NCBI GenBank assembly: GCA_942486035.1
Contig: CALNXK010000185.1
Location: forward strand, 561,001 to 625,000
Direction: 5' to 3'
Length of the DNA: 64,000 nucleotides
From: Porites lobata
Taxonomy: Eukaryota > Cnidaria > Anthozoa > Scleractinia > Poritidae
In this document: one piece after another, positions 1 to 10,070 of the stretch
How the letters are laid out: each line of letters begins with the position of its first letter
Numbering within the stretch: the stretch's first letter is position 1
Notes under the pieces: generated by a model
The model's input: the letters and a program-made list of their open reading frames with translations, nothing else
Databases searched by the model: none
What the model was told of the DNA's origin: nothing
Translations under genes and position numbers: made by a program

Positions 1-447
1 ACACGTGAATAATCTCGGCTTGGCATGTACTTGATATAGACACTCAACCGACGCAAATATCCGCACAGGAAGCAGTGACAAATGCGCATATTGGTTGGAG
101 TACAAGCTTAAAAGAACATCAAGCAACGACCTACGTATTCGCTTTTAGTACAAGAGAAGACGGTCAAAGCATCGTTTCTACAATGAAGTCGAATTATCCG
201 GCCTTCTCAGGTATGGCCGAATTCGAGCAGCATGTGCGTCCGGAAGGATGATCGGCTGGAGTACGAACACGGCCATTCACAAAACAGCCTGCCCAGATGG
301 CATCAAAACAACTCAGCGTTTCTTCCAACGAGTTCGCCAGCTCAAAGTCTAAACAACCGCGCGACCCCGTGCCGTCTAATACACTGAGGTACAGTTTTGG
401 GGTCGTCACGCGACACCTTAGACTTGCCAGAAGTGTCGTTTGTGAGA

Positions 448-557
448 TAGCCTGCGTGGCAGGCGTTAAAAGGGGAAAGGGAAGGGAGGATTTGGGCGCG
501 TGGTCTCACGCCCTAATTCCCTTCCTCTTCCCTTTCGTATGCCTGCCACGCAAGCCA
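448..557. mobile_element. Hairpin MITE, TAGCCTGCG family, copy 1
   Basis: Foldback element of about 110 bp whose ends are inverted copies (TAGCCTGCGTGGCAGGCG at the left, its complement at the right) with purine/pyrimidine-rich inner arms. It is flanked by TTTGTGAGA (439-447) and TTTGCGAAA (558-566), a 9-bp duplication with two mismatches. It belongs to the same family as the copies at 3591, 4630, 5259, 14828 and 31382. The 9-bp duplication suggests a non-autonomous Mutator-like element; no transposase is encoded. Open frames on both strands here come from the element. Confidence 0.8.
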
Positions 558-769
558 TTTGCGAAAGCGCCGAGCAAAGGCGCGAGGGACGCTTGCCTGA
601 CCACATAACCGCCGCAGAAACATAACATGAAACGGGCAGTAAGGCAGTCTAGCGACATCTCAGGCGAACGTCCCGTTAAATATTGAGAGACGGAACTAGC
701 GGAAAGTGACTTCACATTCTATAAAACGTCAGAGCACAGCTGAGAGCAATTATTCCAACTGCTCACTTA

Positions 770-775
770 GGCCCG

Positions 776-810
<35 letters not shown>

Positions 811-1042
811 CCGATGAATTAAGTACGGCAAAAGAGCAGCGTCTGAATCAATTTGGTACGGCAGTTTAGTTTGGTGCGGCAAAAGCGTTAAGTTCGACAG
901 AGTCTGTCGAACTTTTGTCGAACTTAACTTAGGTTCGACACACGGTACGCCGTCTGAATCAGATGTCGCGCCAGTGTCGCTCCAAAGTCGAACTTACTCA
1001 GTTAGGTTCGGCACATGAAAAGTACGGCGTCTGAACCAGGCC
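770..1042. mobile_element. Harbinger-like MITE with TTA target duplication
   Basis: Element of 273 bp with terminal inverted repeats GGCC(C/T)GGTTCAGACGCCG, flanked on both sides by TTA (767-769 and 1043-1045). A 3-bp TWA duplication and GG-starting termini are typical of PIF/Harbinger elements. The interior repeats short GTTCGAC/GTACGGC words in both orientations. Non-coding. Confidence 0.75.
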
Positions 1043-1070
1043 TTAATAAGCTAGGCTAAGCTACGGTAAA

Positions 1071-1521
1071 TAGGCTTTTGTACATTATGCTTTTGCTTCC
1101 CCACTAAAATGCTCCACCTTAATGCTCCATTTTTCCCACTAAAATGCTCGGTCTCCCCAAAAAAGTCACTAAAATGCTCGGATAATGCTCATTATACATA
1201 CAAACGGTTTTTTTAAATTAATTTCAAAGTTTACACTTACAAAAACGTGCAAGTGTTGCAAGTAACAACGACAACGTGTACAAATACAGCCAAAAAACCA
1301 ACTGTATTAGGTTTTTGGTGAATTTTGAGTTTTAGTCTTCCTTTTCTTTAAAAAAGCAGGAGCTCATGGGGCATGGGCTCCTGAAAAAGTTAACTTCTAT
1401 TTTACTTTCTCGGAAAAAATTAATTTTCCGGGGAAAATGCCACTAAAATGCTCGAATAATGCTCAATGCTTTTGCCTCACTAAAATGCTGGAACAATGCT
1501 AGCATAATGTACAAAAGCCTA
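1071..1521. mobile_element. MITE with 21-bp perfect TIRs and subterminal repeats
   Basis: The left end TAGGCTTTTGTACATTATGC is exactly inverted at the right end. Inside both ends the word CACTAAAATGCT recurs five times in the same orientation (three near the left end, two near the right). Such subterminal arrays are typical transposase-binding sites. No transposase ORF is present, and the superfamily is not assigned because a clear target duplication is not visible. Confidence 0.7.
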
Positions 1522-2127
1522 GATTTGTTGCAAGACCACATCATACTTCATGGGAACAGTATGCAATTCGTTTTACAGCAAAAGAAGTTGCATTTTTGTT
1601 TTTGTTGCTCGTTTTACCCTGCCTTTAATGTTGGGAGGGACTGAAAGAAAAAATTAAATTAACATTCCCTACAAAACGTGAATTAGGCAATTTCACGTCG
1701 TAGACGTGAAGTGACGGCAAAGAAATGTATCGGAGAAGTTCAAGTGATTTTACCCTTAAAATATGAAGTTGTGGTCTATCTCTAAACTCCTTGGATTTAG
1801 ACAAATGAAACTTTACTTCTTTCGCTTTTTTTTTTCTCGTACCGGCTTTTGCATTATTTCTTCTCACTTTTTCTTTTTCGTTTTTGCACTTGCACGTTCA
1901 GCCTTATATATTTTTTATCCTATTTAATAATTATTTTATATCTTGTAAAGAAATTGTATGTGATTAGTTAAAGTGTCTTGCCGATGCCAGTATTATATTG
2001 ATTGAGTAAGTTATGTGTTTTAAAAGTGGTCCTTTTCATAAGCCTTATTAGCTTCCTTGGGCTCCCTTGCCTCATCGTTTTTCAAATTTCGTTTACATAT
2101 TTAATTTAAATGGCAATAAAATAAATA

Positions 2128-2307
2128 CAGTCGACTCTCTTTTAATGGACACCTCTATAAGACGGACACCTCTTTTAAAACGGACACTTAGAGTTGGTCC
2201 CTGCCTTTCTTTGCTCCCTCTATTTGACTTTCTATAAGGCGGACATCTCTCTAAGACAGACAGCTAGTGCCGGTCCCAAAGGTGTCCGTCTTGGAGAGAG
2301 TTGACTG
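2128..2307. mobile_element. pogo/mariner-type MITE (TA duplication)
   Basis: 180-bp element starting CAGTCGACTCTC and ending with the inverted GAGAGTTGACTG, flanked by TA on both sides (2126-2127, 2308-2309). The interior repeats GGACACCTCT-type words. CAGT termini with a TA duplication fit the Tc1/mariner-pogo superfamily. Non-coding. Confidence 0.75.
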
Positions 2308-2597
2308 TACAATGCTAGTTTGTGGCATTTCCGCACTGTTAAAATATGAAAATAAACAATTGCAAACTCTGGTGTTCTCCAAAACGTTTGCCGTTCGCGC
2401 TGTTTGATTACACATCACTATCTTACATGGTCTTTGCTTTGACATCTGCAGTAACTACCCTACCAAACATAGCTTTAATTTTTAAAAACTTTCCAGGACC
2501 GAACGTTTTCTTGAACATCTTCGAGACGCTGACAAACAACAAAGATGGAACGAAACCAGCATACCCAATTACCGTAGTTTACATAAAGCACTACTCA

Positions 2598-2863
2598 CAG
2601 GCGCGGATCCACACCGGTTTCCACCGTTTTACGAAAATCGGTCACAGTTTTCATAAAGAACTAAATTTTTCATGAAAAAAACTTTTTAAGTTAAAATCTG
2701 GCCAATATCCTGACTGAATGACTCAGAAAACCAGGAAAGGTGACTTTAGGGAGTAGAAATCTAAAAAATTTCACGGGGGCGCATGCCCCCGGACCCCCTA
2801 GAAGCTTATTCCTTTGGCTCTCGTTTAGGAAAACGGTCAATATTTATCCTAGATCCGCGCCTG
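2598..2863. mobile_element. hAT-like MITE, CAGGCGCGGATC family
   Basis: Ends are CAGGCGCGGATC and its inverted partner GATCCGCGCCTG. Flanks ACTACTCA and AGTCTCA resemble an 8-bp duplication with one substitution and one indel. A second copy in the opposite orientation starts at 63783. Contains a CCCCCGGACCCCC run. Non-coding. Confidence 0.65.
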
Positions 2864-2888
2864 AGTCTCAACTTCACCTCCCGTTGGT

Positions 2889-3447
2889 CAGGGGCACCTA
2901 ACGGGAATATAGTTCAAAACCACTTAAACATAGCATTGTTAAACTACCGTAAAATTCCGCAAAACGGTAAATTTACTTCCAACTATAAGGGTAGCTCAAT
3001 CGATTTTGAAACGCAAATTTCCCTCCGTAGATAAGCCCCTCCGAATATAAGCCCCTCCAAAAATAAGCCAAAAATAAGCCCCTCAAAAAGGACCGGGGCT
3101 TATTTTCGGAATTTTACGGTATTTCAGTAGTCAAACGGTAGATATAGGCATATTTTTATCCCCTAAAAAATGATTTCCTAGCTGAAAGTCTAGTGATCGG
3201 AGAATTCTAGGGATCAAAACTTACCTTTTCGAAAATTTCAGCCAGGAAAAAGGCTCCCGAAAATTCTAGGCAACCTTTTAAGGGTAAAAATCCGTTAAAA
3301 ATTGGCAATTATACCATTTTTTAGATGTTCGAAAATCCTTGGAGAGGCAGGCAAGCAAGAAATTTTACAACAAATATTCCGAAAATTCTAGATCTCAAAT
3401 CGTCTTCCGAACAGATATTTCCCGAAAATTGACGTTGGGTGCCCCTG
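2889..3447. mobile_element. Inverted-repeat element, CAGGGGCACC family, interrupted
   Basis: Ends are CAGGGGCACC and GGTGCCCCTG, flanked by a direct GTTGGT (2883-2888 and 3448-3453). The interior matches, in opposite orientation, the element at 30259-30654; that copy lacks the insert at 2945-3121, so this copy was hit by a second transposon. Open frames here are repeat sequence. Confidence 0.75.
2945..3121. mobile_element. Nested MITE with TACCGTAAAATTCCG termini
   Basis: 177-bp insert in the preceding element, bounded by TACCGTAAAATTCCG and its inverted copy ending at 3121. The interior repeats ATAAGCCCCTCC several times. Related ATAAG(C)CCCC-rich elements lie at 32234 and 56294. Its absence from the sister copy near 30.6 kb supports insertion. 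Confidence 0.7.
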
Positions 3448-3590
3448 GTTGGTCTGTCATGACTGTCATAACCACTTCGCAGGTTCAGTAAGTGACGTTT
3501 CATACCGCCATTTCAATGTTAAACGCTTTTTAATGCGTTTTTACATACACTTCATAATTAATCTACATAAGGAGGTACCCACTAAGCTCG

Positions 3591-3697
3591 TAGCCTGCGT
3601 AGCAAGCGTTTCCAATTGAGTTATTGCCCGTCAATCCTTTTTTTGCTCTCTTCCCAACTTTCTCGACGAACTCGCGCGGAAACGCTTGCTACGCAGG
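3591..3697. mobile_element. Hairpin MITE, TAGCCTGCG family, copy 2
   Basis: Left end TAGCCTGCGTAGCAAGCG and the inverted right end GCTTGCTACGCAGG, flanked by CTAAGCTCG (3582-3590) and TTAAGCTCG (3698-3706): a 9-bp duplication with one mismatch. Downstream of the macrodomain gene. Confidence 0.8.
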
Positions 3698-4069
3698 TTA
3701 AGCTCGTGGATGCATGGCAAAGTGTGAAATACCTCGTTTCGACGAAAACATTTCAACAATTTTTCCGTTTCCTGGTGTTGAATTTTGACTGATTCATCGT
3801 TTAAAAATATTAAAAAAGAAACCAATGCCGCCAAAACTATCCCAAAACTTAGCTCAATGTTTCATCAACTGGCGGATATCAGAGATCTTTTTAGTACAAT
3901 CGAGGATGTAGACGATTAGCTACGATTACAATGACGAGATTTGAATTAAAAGGTTTTTCGTGTATTCTCCAAAATTATACACCCTGGAAAACTTCATTTT
4001 ATTATATTTTGTTTTGTTTTTTTTGCTTGTTTGTTTGTTCTTGAACAAGAAAAAAATAACACTGTTATT

Positions 4070-4075
4070 TTTATT
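4070..4075 (-). terminator. Putative polyadenylation signal of the macrodomain gene
   Basis: The minus strand reads AATAAA about 155 nt after the stop codon at 4232. Placement fits a 3' UTR end; no transcript evidence is available. Confidence 0.5.
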
Positions 4076-4231
4076 GAAAGTTAAGCCCTCTCCCGATCGC
4101 AAAATCATAAAACTTCTATTCGATCAGTTCAGATAACTTGTTTCCGCCACTGCAACCTCTCTTGCTCCCATGATACGGTTCCACATCATACACTAGAGTT
4201 GCCAGACACCTTCGTACCTTGACAAAAAATA

Positions 4232-7200
4232 CTACCGTGTTGAGTAAGCGGTGATAATGATGTCTGTGTCTCTAAAAACGTCTTCAATAATCCCTTTCAC
4301 TATAGGCCAATCAAGCTTGTCCTCTCCTGTCCCCAGACGGGGAACTGTTAACTTGTCAACACCGTTTTCTTGACTATGTTCCTTTAAACGCAGCAGACAG
4401 GATCGCATCGAGGAAGGCGTGGCGGCATCCCACCAATTCTGCCTTGTCACCTAAACGAAAAAAAAAACCTTCCCGCTTTATAAACAATGATCACGTTGAG
4501 TTTTTCCGAGGATTTCTTGTAAAGGTCTTTCGTATAAACAATACACGTGTCATGGTGTGTGATGTTTCTCCCATGTAAAACGTACACTGTAATCCAAGAC
4601 AGTCTTGGATTCTGGATTCCGCGGTGTGGAAGCCTGCGTAGCAAGCGTTTCCGTGCAGTTTAGGAGCACAGAACGAGGAACCAGAGTCAAAGACTACGCG
4701 AAAAATGGCGCAAGTATACCGAAAATCCCGTTCCTCGGTCTTTCTTTTCTTCGAAACCAAACGGAAACGCTTACTACACAGGCTAACAGTGTGGTTTCCG
4801 AATTCCCAGCAATGGATTATAGATTCCTTGTAGATTCCAATCGTCAGCGTGATTCCAGATTGCCGTAAGCTAAATTCTGTATTCCAAAGCCCAGGATTTC
4901 GGATTCCACCAGCAAACATTTTTCAACGATTCCGGATTTTCAAGCAAACATTTCCAGATGCCTGAGTCTGGATTACCTTACATGAGGCGAAAAGTTTTAA
5001 ATGAAACTGACCAAGATGATGGTTTAGTCTTCTTGGAATAGACCCTTTCACGGTTTTTTCAACTTTTTATACGGACCAGTTAGGGAAAATCCACCGAAAA
5101 GAGCGCCTTCAAACTAGTAAAATTGCTAAATTTGAAAGTGATAATTTGTTGCCCCCCACCATACAAACGTCTGTAAAATTTCGCGACATTGAGGAGCTGC
5201 ATATTCATTAGTTTTAAACAAATTATCACTTTCAAACTTGGCAATTTTACTAATTTTATAGCCTGCGTAGCAAACGTTTCCGCGCGAGTTCATCGAGAAA
5301 AGTTGGGACGAGAGCAGAAAAAAAGGAAGGACAGGGGAGGGGGAGGGTTCCTCTTCTCCCTTCCCCCTCCCTCCTTTTTGTTTTCTGCTCCCGCTCTAAC
5401 TTTCGCGCCATAACTCGATTGGAAACGCTTGCTAAGCAGGCTGCTAATTTTAAGGCAGTCTTTTCAGTGGTGTCCATGGAATTTGCTGAACTTTTCCATG
5501 TCAAAAGTTGAAAAAGAAAAACCAGTCAAAAGGTCTATTTAGTGTCGTATAACTTATAGACCATAGTTTTGGACTTACCAAGTGATACACAAAGCTTGTT
5601 TCATTCCTTTCAGAAATGGCAACCTCGCCAACTTTCCTTTCTAAAAGAATGGCAAAGAAAGAGTTACATTAAAAATAAGTTTGACTCAAGGCATCACCTT
5701 AAATCAAGCTATCAAATCATATATTAGCGGAGACTAGGTTATGAAAGGCAGCAAAATCAAAAACCGTGGTGCAGTCTATGTTGGAAGCTCTCTGACGGTG
5801 TACAATACTTCGTTTTCTGTTGGCAAATCGTGACAGTGCCACATTTTTATCGGTCAATAAGATCAAAATAGTAGGAATGCTAATGAACATTGTGCACCAT
5901 CTGGTGTACTAAAACATATAAAAAAGGACATGAAAGGAGTCTGACAGGTTTCATGACTAAAAGTATGTGAAATTTCAGATGTCAAAAATTTAAAGAATGG
6001 TTGGGCACATGCCTTACTTCATGAACTGTTGACTTATTGCATTCCAAGAAACATTCATTGTGTTAGCAGAAAAAATCTACTCCCACCCCATAAAACAGTC
6101 GCCAGAAATTCTGGTGGAAGGTCTTAAAAGGAAAATATGAACCAAACTAGAATTTCCCGGGGAGAGGGGTTTCAAACCAACAATCCCTCTGTGAGCTGAT
6201 GTCTGAATATGTTTTGGACCAACTCAATAATAATCGACAAGGAGTACATAAATAATGTTCAAGGACCATCAGAAATTCTTGGAAGAGGAGCAGTGAGGTC
6301 CCAGCGGAGGTTATATTCCAGCTTTCAAGTGTTGGGGATGATCAAATAGGGGTAAAAATCAAACCCCAAAAACATCCCTAGGGCTTCCAACAAAACCCCA
6401 AAAAATCCCATTCTGAATTTCCAAGCCTTACAATTTTCAAGAAAGCATTAAATTATATAACACGAAAAGTAAATTAGAAATTAAATGTTTGTGTTTTGCA
6501 GCCACGATATGTAGACGCCACCATGAAATCAAGCCACCCAAAAAAAGAATTGCCAAATTTTCGTAACCTAAAAAAAATCCCACAATTGAAAATGTCAAAC
6601 CCAAAAACGTCCTTCGCCCACCCCCACAATGTTCAATGACATCTACTTAAATGGTTACAGCTGTTAAGGAAAGGCGAGACAAATACAAAGTTGCAAGCAT
6701 ACTTCAGGGTATGTCTTTCCATAATAATAACATTATTCTCTCAATCTCCCTCACTGGCTCTCCTCTCTCCTCGACGTATACTTTTTCTGCTCAGATGGGT
6801 GTCCATCAACAGAGACAGATCAACTGTATTTCAATCACCTTTTTAACTAGAAACATTTTCTTGATGAATTGACAAGTCTTCTTTCAGATTTTGAAAAATA
6901 ATTTAATGGTCACTAAATCTTTATCAGAAAAAACAATGCAATTTAAATTAAGTTATGTTGCATAAAAAGTTAACATTTTAATGAGGCAATGAATAAATGT
7001 AAAGAAAAAGAAAATTCTTTGAACCTTGTTTCTTCAGCGCTTCAAATCCACCACAGAGCTTTTTAAAAGCTGGTGTGATACCTCCACTCATCCGTAGGTC
7101 TGCAGAAACACAGTGAGCCAGTGAAGAGTCTTGAGCAGTGGCCATCACTACTTTTGTCCAACCCTGTGCCTCAACTAACTGAAACTGCCCGTTCTCCTAT

Positions 7201-8222
7201 ACATCAAACAAATAATACAGTTATCTTGAATGCCAGTATACGTAGTACTCTACAGTTAAAGTGATGAGCAAAATCAAAGGAATTTTGGGGGTTTGAAATT
7301 TTCATTCTTGACTGGTAGCTTTTTGGAGAGGTAAATTTGGCAAAGATTTTTTGGGTGCCTAATTGTTTAAAGTCTGGATCTTCTTAGGTATTCAAAACAA
7401 TCTGGAGATAAGTGTGGTACCGCACACATATGCCAGCTACGTAGTTCCAAGACGACCAGATGAGGAAAAGATAAATTTTATAGATTTTGTATAGTATGAT
7501 GCATATTAAACAACCACAAACATTTAATTTCTACTTTTTTTAAAGTTATACCCCTTATCGAAATTTTTTGAAGGTTGGGATTTTTGGGGGGCTAATTTCA
7601 TTTTGGAAAGCTCTAGGAGATTTCTTTTGTGTTTTCATTTTTGCCCTCTTTTGATCATTACTGTCACTGTGTGGTCATTTGTCTTTTGTCTGTCCTTTGT
7701 AATCAATATAATATAACTACTATGTTAACCAATCAGAGCTCTTGACCAGATAATCCAGTCAGATGAACATTTTATGTCATCTGTATGAAATCTCTGTAGC
7801 TGAGACACAGACATCCCTTCTGGCAAAACATTCCTAAAGGCAAAGAGCAAGGAGAGATGGCTATTTTCGCAGGCTACTGGTATTTGGTAAAAAACAAAAC
7901 TCCACCAAACTCTTACATTTAGACCTTGGTAGTCAAAAACATTACAAAACAAAAAACAGCTAGCAGTCCTAGAAAAAAACTGTTGTAATTTCTCCACTTT
8001 GGTCAAGTGGCTGCATGTTGATCAGTTTGAATCAAATTAACTTTACCCCTTGTGATGTGATAGAATATTTTTAAGACAACAATATAATTCTGTTCTAGGA
8101 AATAACATAAACCTAAGAAATAATGCAGTGTATAATTACCTTCTTTGTTATCACTTCTGATTCTGTCCCTAGAAAACATCGACGTGCAATCTGTAATCCT
8201 TTGTATCTTGTCGTAAACAGAA
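4232..8222 (-). CDS. OARD1/TARG1-like macrodomain protein (3' exons; 5' end unresolved)
   Basis: Four spliced minus-strand exons: 8140-8222, 7025-7196, 5579-5640 and 4232-4450. All junction phases agree, giving 177 residues to the stop. The acceptors have clear pyrimidine tracts; the donor at 7024 (GTTCAA) is weak. The second exon carries SLAHCVSADLRMSGGI and the last PRLGTGEDKLDW, matching the N- and C-terminal halves of the OARD1 macrodomain, which binds ADP-ribose and removes it from modified protein side chains. The Asp corresponding to human Asp125 is present (GEDKLDW). The position of the human catalytic Lys84 (LITKK) reads LVTRQ here, i.e. Arg, and the usual GDLF motif is replaced. The exon at 8140-8222 starts mid-codon, so at least one coding exon lies upstream and was not found. 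Two TAGCCTGCG-family MITEs lie in the last intron. Family assignment is firm; activity is uncertain. Confidence 0.86.
4630..4785. mobile_element. Hairpin MITE, TAGCCTGCG family, copy 3
   Basis: AAGCCTGCGTAGCAAGCG at the left and the inverted CGCTTACTACACAGGCT at the right, flanked by GCGGTGTGG and ACAGTGTGG (7 of 9 match). Sits in the last intron of the macrodomain gene. Confidence 0.75.
5035..5542. mobile_element. Larger inverted-repeat element carrying MITE copy 4
   Basis: Outer arms starting AATAGACC(C)TTT are inverted at 5541, and inner arms (ACTAGTAAAATTGCTAAATT near 5115 and its complement near 5245) also pair. The element is interrupted at 5259-5443 by a TAGCCTGCG-family MITE, so it is older than that insertion. 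Non-coding, in the last macrodomain intron; it ends close to the donor at 5578. Confidence 0.55.
5259..5443. mobile_element. Hairpin MITE, TAGCCTGCG family, copy 4 (perfect 9-bp duplication)
   Basis: 185-bp hairpin from TAGCCTGCGTAGCAAACG to GCTTGCTAAGCAGGCTG, flanked exactly by CTAATTTTA (5250-5258 and 5444-5452). The arms include complementary A/G-rich and C/T-rich tracts. This is one of the three cleanest cases for the family's Mutator-like 9-bp duplication. Confidence 0.88.
5650..7020. other. Intron of the macrodomain gene, no exon seen
   Basis: AT-rich intronic sequence between exons at 7025-7196 and 5579-5640. I see no exon or clear element. Open frames (for example near 6651-6872) lack splice-compatible ends or family resemblance. 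Confidence 0.5.
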
Positions 8223-8853
8223 CTTTGAGAAAAAAAATAACTTATTTATCAAATAATAATCATCCATGATAAACTTTTGCAGGTTTTGCAGCACTCTTCA
8301 TCAGAAAAACTCCATTCACCATCCCTATATCATAGATGAAACTGTCTCCTATCCCTTCTTAAATTTATCCTTGATATTTTCAACCATCAGAAGTCATCGA
8401 ACTTGGCATTTCAGACATCAATAAAATATATTCCCTTAAAAAAAAAGAACCTCCCTCTGAGTATTGACCCCTCAGATATAGAATGGAATGGCCCCAGACA
8501 CCCCTTGATTTATAAACAAAGATGCTAGAACGCTACAAAACAGTGTCTTGTTTAGCTCTGGTTCTTTAAATACAGGCCTAAAGGGAGCCGGGTTCACGGG
8601 TGCACTCTCAGCTCCACACAGACCCCAGAGGTACAGGTCTAGTTTTTTTCATGATCAACCATTTAAAACAAAATGAATGAATAGTATTGTTCTATCCTGA
8701 CTAATTCACTGATTGTGTTTAAAACATGATTGAAAATACTGTGATAGACGGTTGACAAGCCTAACTCATGCATTCCACAAAACGTGCTTTAGCCAAAGGG
8801 GATTTGGTTAATGCCTACAAGGCATTTACCCCTTGAAGGATTCGTAGCGTGGA

Positions 8854-9057
8854 TTGAGTAAATTTTTTCTTGTCGCCTTTCTATTACTGGGAGGCCAAGT
8901 GGTCTTTTACTGCACATTGATTTCAATGGCTGTTATGCACATCTGCTATGCAGTGGTCATTGAGCTGGAAGAAGTCACTGATCTGTTTCCTAAGAAGCCC
9001 CCAAAGAGGCTTGAGCTTGGCACACCACTAGAAGATCATTATGATCAGCACCACTAA
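8854..9057 (+). CDS. Orphan ORF with membrane segment, possible 3' exon
   Basis: Frame open from about 8854 to a TAA at 9055-9057. It encodes a hydrophobic stretch (FFLVAFLLLGG through MHICYAVVIELEE) followed by a charged tail ending DHYDQHH. The first ATG in frame is at about 8929. A pyrimidine tract followed by GGGAG at about 8880 could be a splice acceptor, making this the last exon of a plus-strand gene. Just upstream, about 8785-8835, a short frame (ALAKGDLVNAYKAFTP then stop) also looks protein-like and may be decayed coding sequence. I do not recognise the family. It could equally be a chance ORF or a retroposed fragment. Confidence 0.25.
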   Translation: MSKFFLVAFLLLGGQVVFYCTLISMAVMHICYAVVIELEEVTDLFPKKPPKRLELGTPLEDHYDQHH

Positions 9058-9138
9058 TGAATAATACGGATTCACAATTCTCTCTTTATACATTTTTACT
9101 TTTTAAGAGAGAATAGTGACATTACACTGATATTAGCT

Positions 9139-9672
9139 GGGTCACACTACAGACGTTTTACCTAGGTAAACTCGACTTGTTGACAGTTTACTAAGGGAAA
9201 CTTGCTTTTAAATTAAGTGTGACCGATTTTTCCCTAGGTAACTTACCTCGGGAAAATTTTATCGCCTTGGGCTTGGATATGTCTCAAGAACAATAGAGTT
9301 TCCCTTGACAGCTATCCTAAAGCGATAGCTAGGGAAAAATGAAATACCGAGGTTGCTTGCCAATAGACGCTCATCGGCGAAGGTCTTGATGACGGAACCG
9401 GATATAGGTCACGTTGTGAAAGAAATTTTGGGGGCACGAGTTGTCTACATCTTCACCTTGCACGTTGAATAAGAGTAAGAAATAACATCGAGATAAAAAG
9501 AAAAACATCTCTTTAATCAGCTAGATCCCTGAGCATCTTGCCCTCTTGAATTTACACGCCAAAGAATTCAACTGTGAGTGAAAACCTTGAGAGCCGATGT
9601 CAGTAGTGTCACCTTCTCAGAATTTTTTACCTAGGTAAAACAAAACCCGAATTCAAAGTCCGAAGTGTGACC
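9139..9672. mobile_element. MITE-like element with GGTCACACT termini
   Basis: GGGTCACACT at the left and AGTGTGACC at the right are inverted; further in, TTTTACCTAGGTAAA occurs near both ends. AGCT lies beside both ends, but no clean target duplication is visible. Length about 534 bp, non-coding. Confidence 0.55.
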
Positions 9673-9944
9673 ACAGCTATTGTCATTGTCGAAATAAATC
9701 AGTCTCTTTGCCAAAAAAAATTGGAAGTTCAAAAATTGGAGAAATTCAATGTTTCTCAAAACGCTTGTAATGCAGTCTTGGGTAACCTAATTTTCCCTCT
9801 AGTGACTTGTGCCTCCAGCCTCGTTTGGTCCGTCTCCATGTTGGATTGCACCCACCCACAAAAAAACCTGGCTATGGCCCTGAAATGTTTAACGTAAATC
9901 AAAGCAACTTCAGAATACCCAGCCAGAAATTTTCAGGTAAATTG

Positions 9945-10070
9945 TACTACTACCGCGGTCCACAGTCCGCAGTCAGTAAAAAGGAAATTGGTGTGTAAAT
10001 GTAGTGCCGCCGCTGTCCATAGTCCCGCAGTCAGTGAATGTGAAATTGACTAAGTGTGTAAATGTACTGC
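9945..10070 (+). repeat. Two-copy minisatellite
   Basis: Two adjacent, diverged copies of a roughly 60-bp unit containing CCGCxGTCCAxAGTC and CGCAGTCAGT. Downstream, the word GTGGATTAAAGAACG also occurs twice (near 10126 and 10181). Confidence 0.5.

Noticed and set aside
297..608. 103-aa plus-strand frame
   Set aside because: It runs through the hairpin MITE at 448-557 and its flanks, and a frame exists on the other strand too; no domain.
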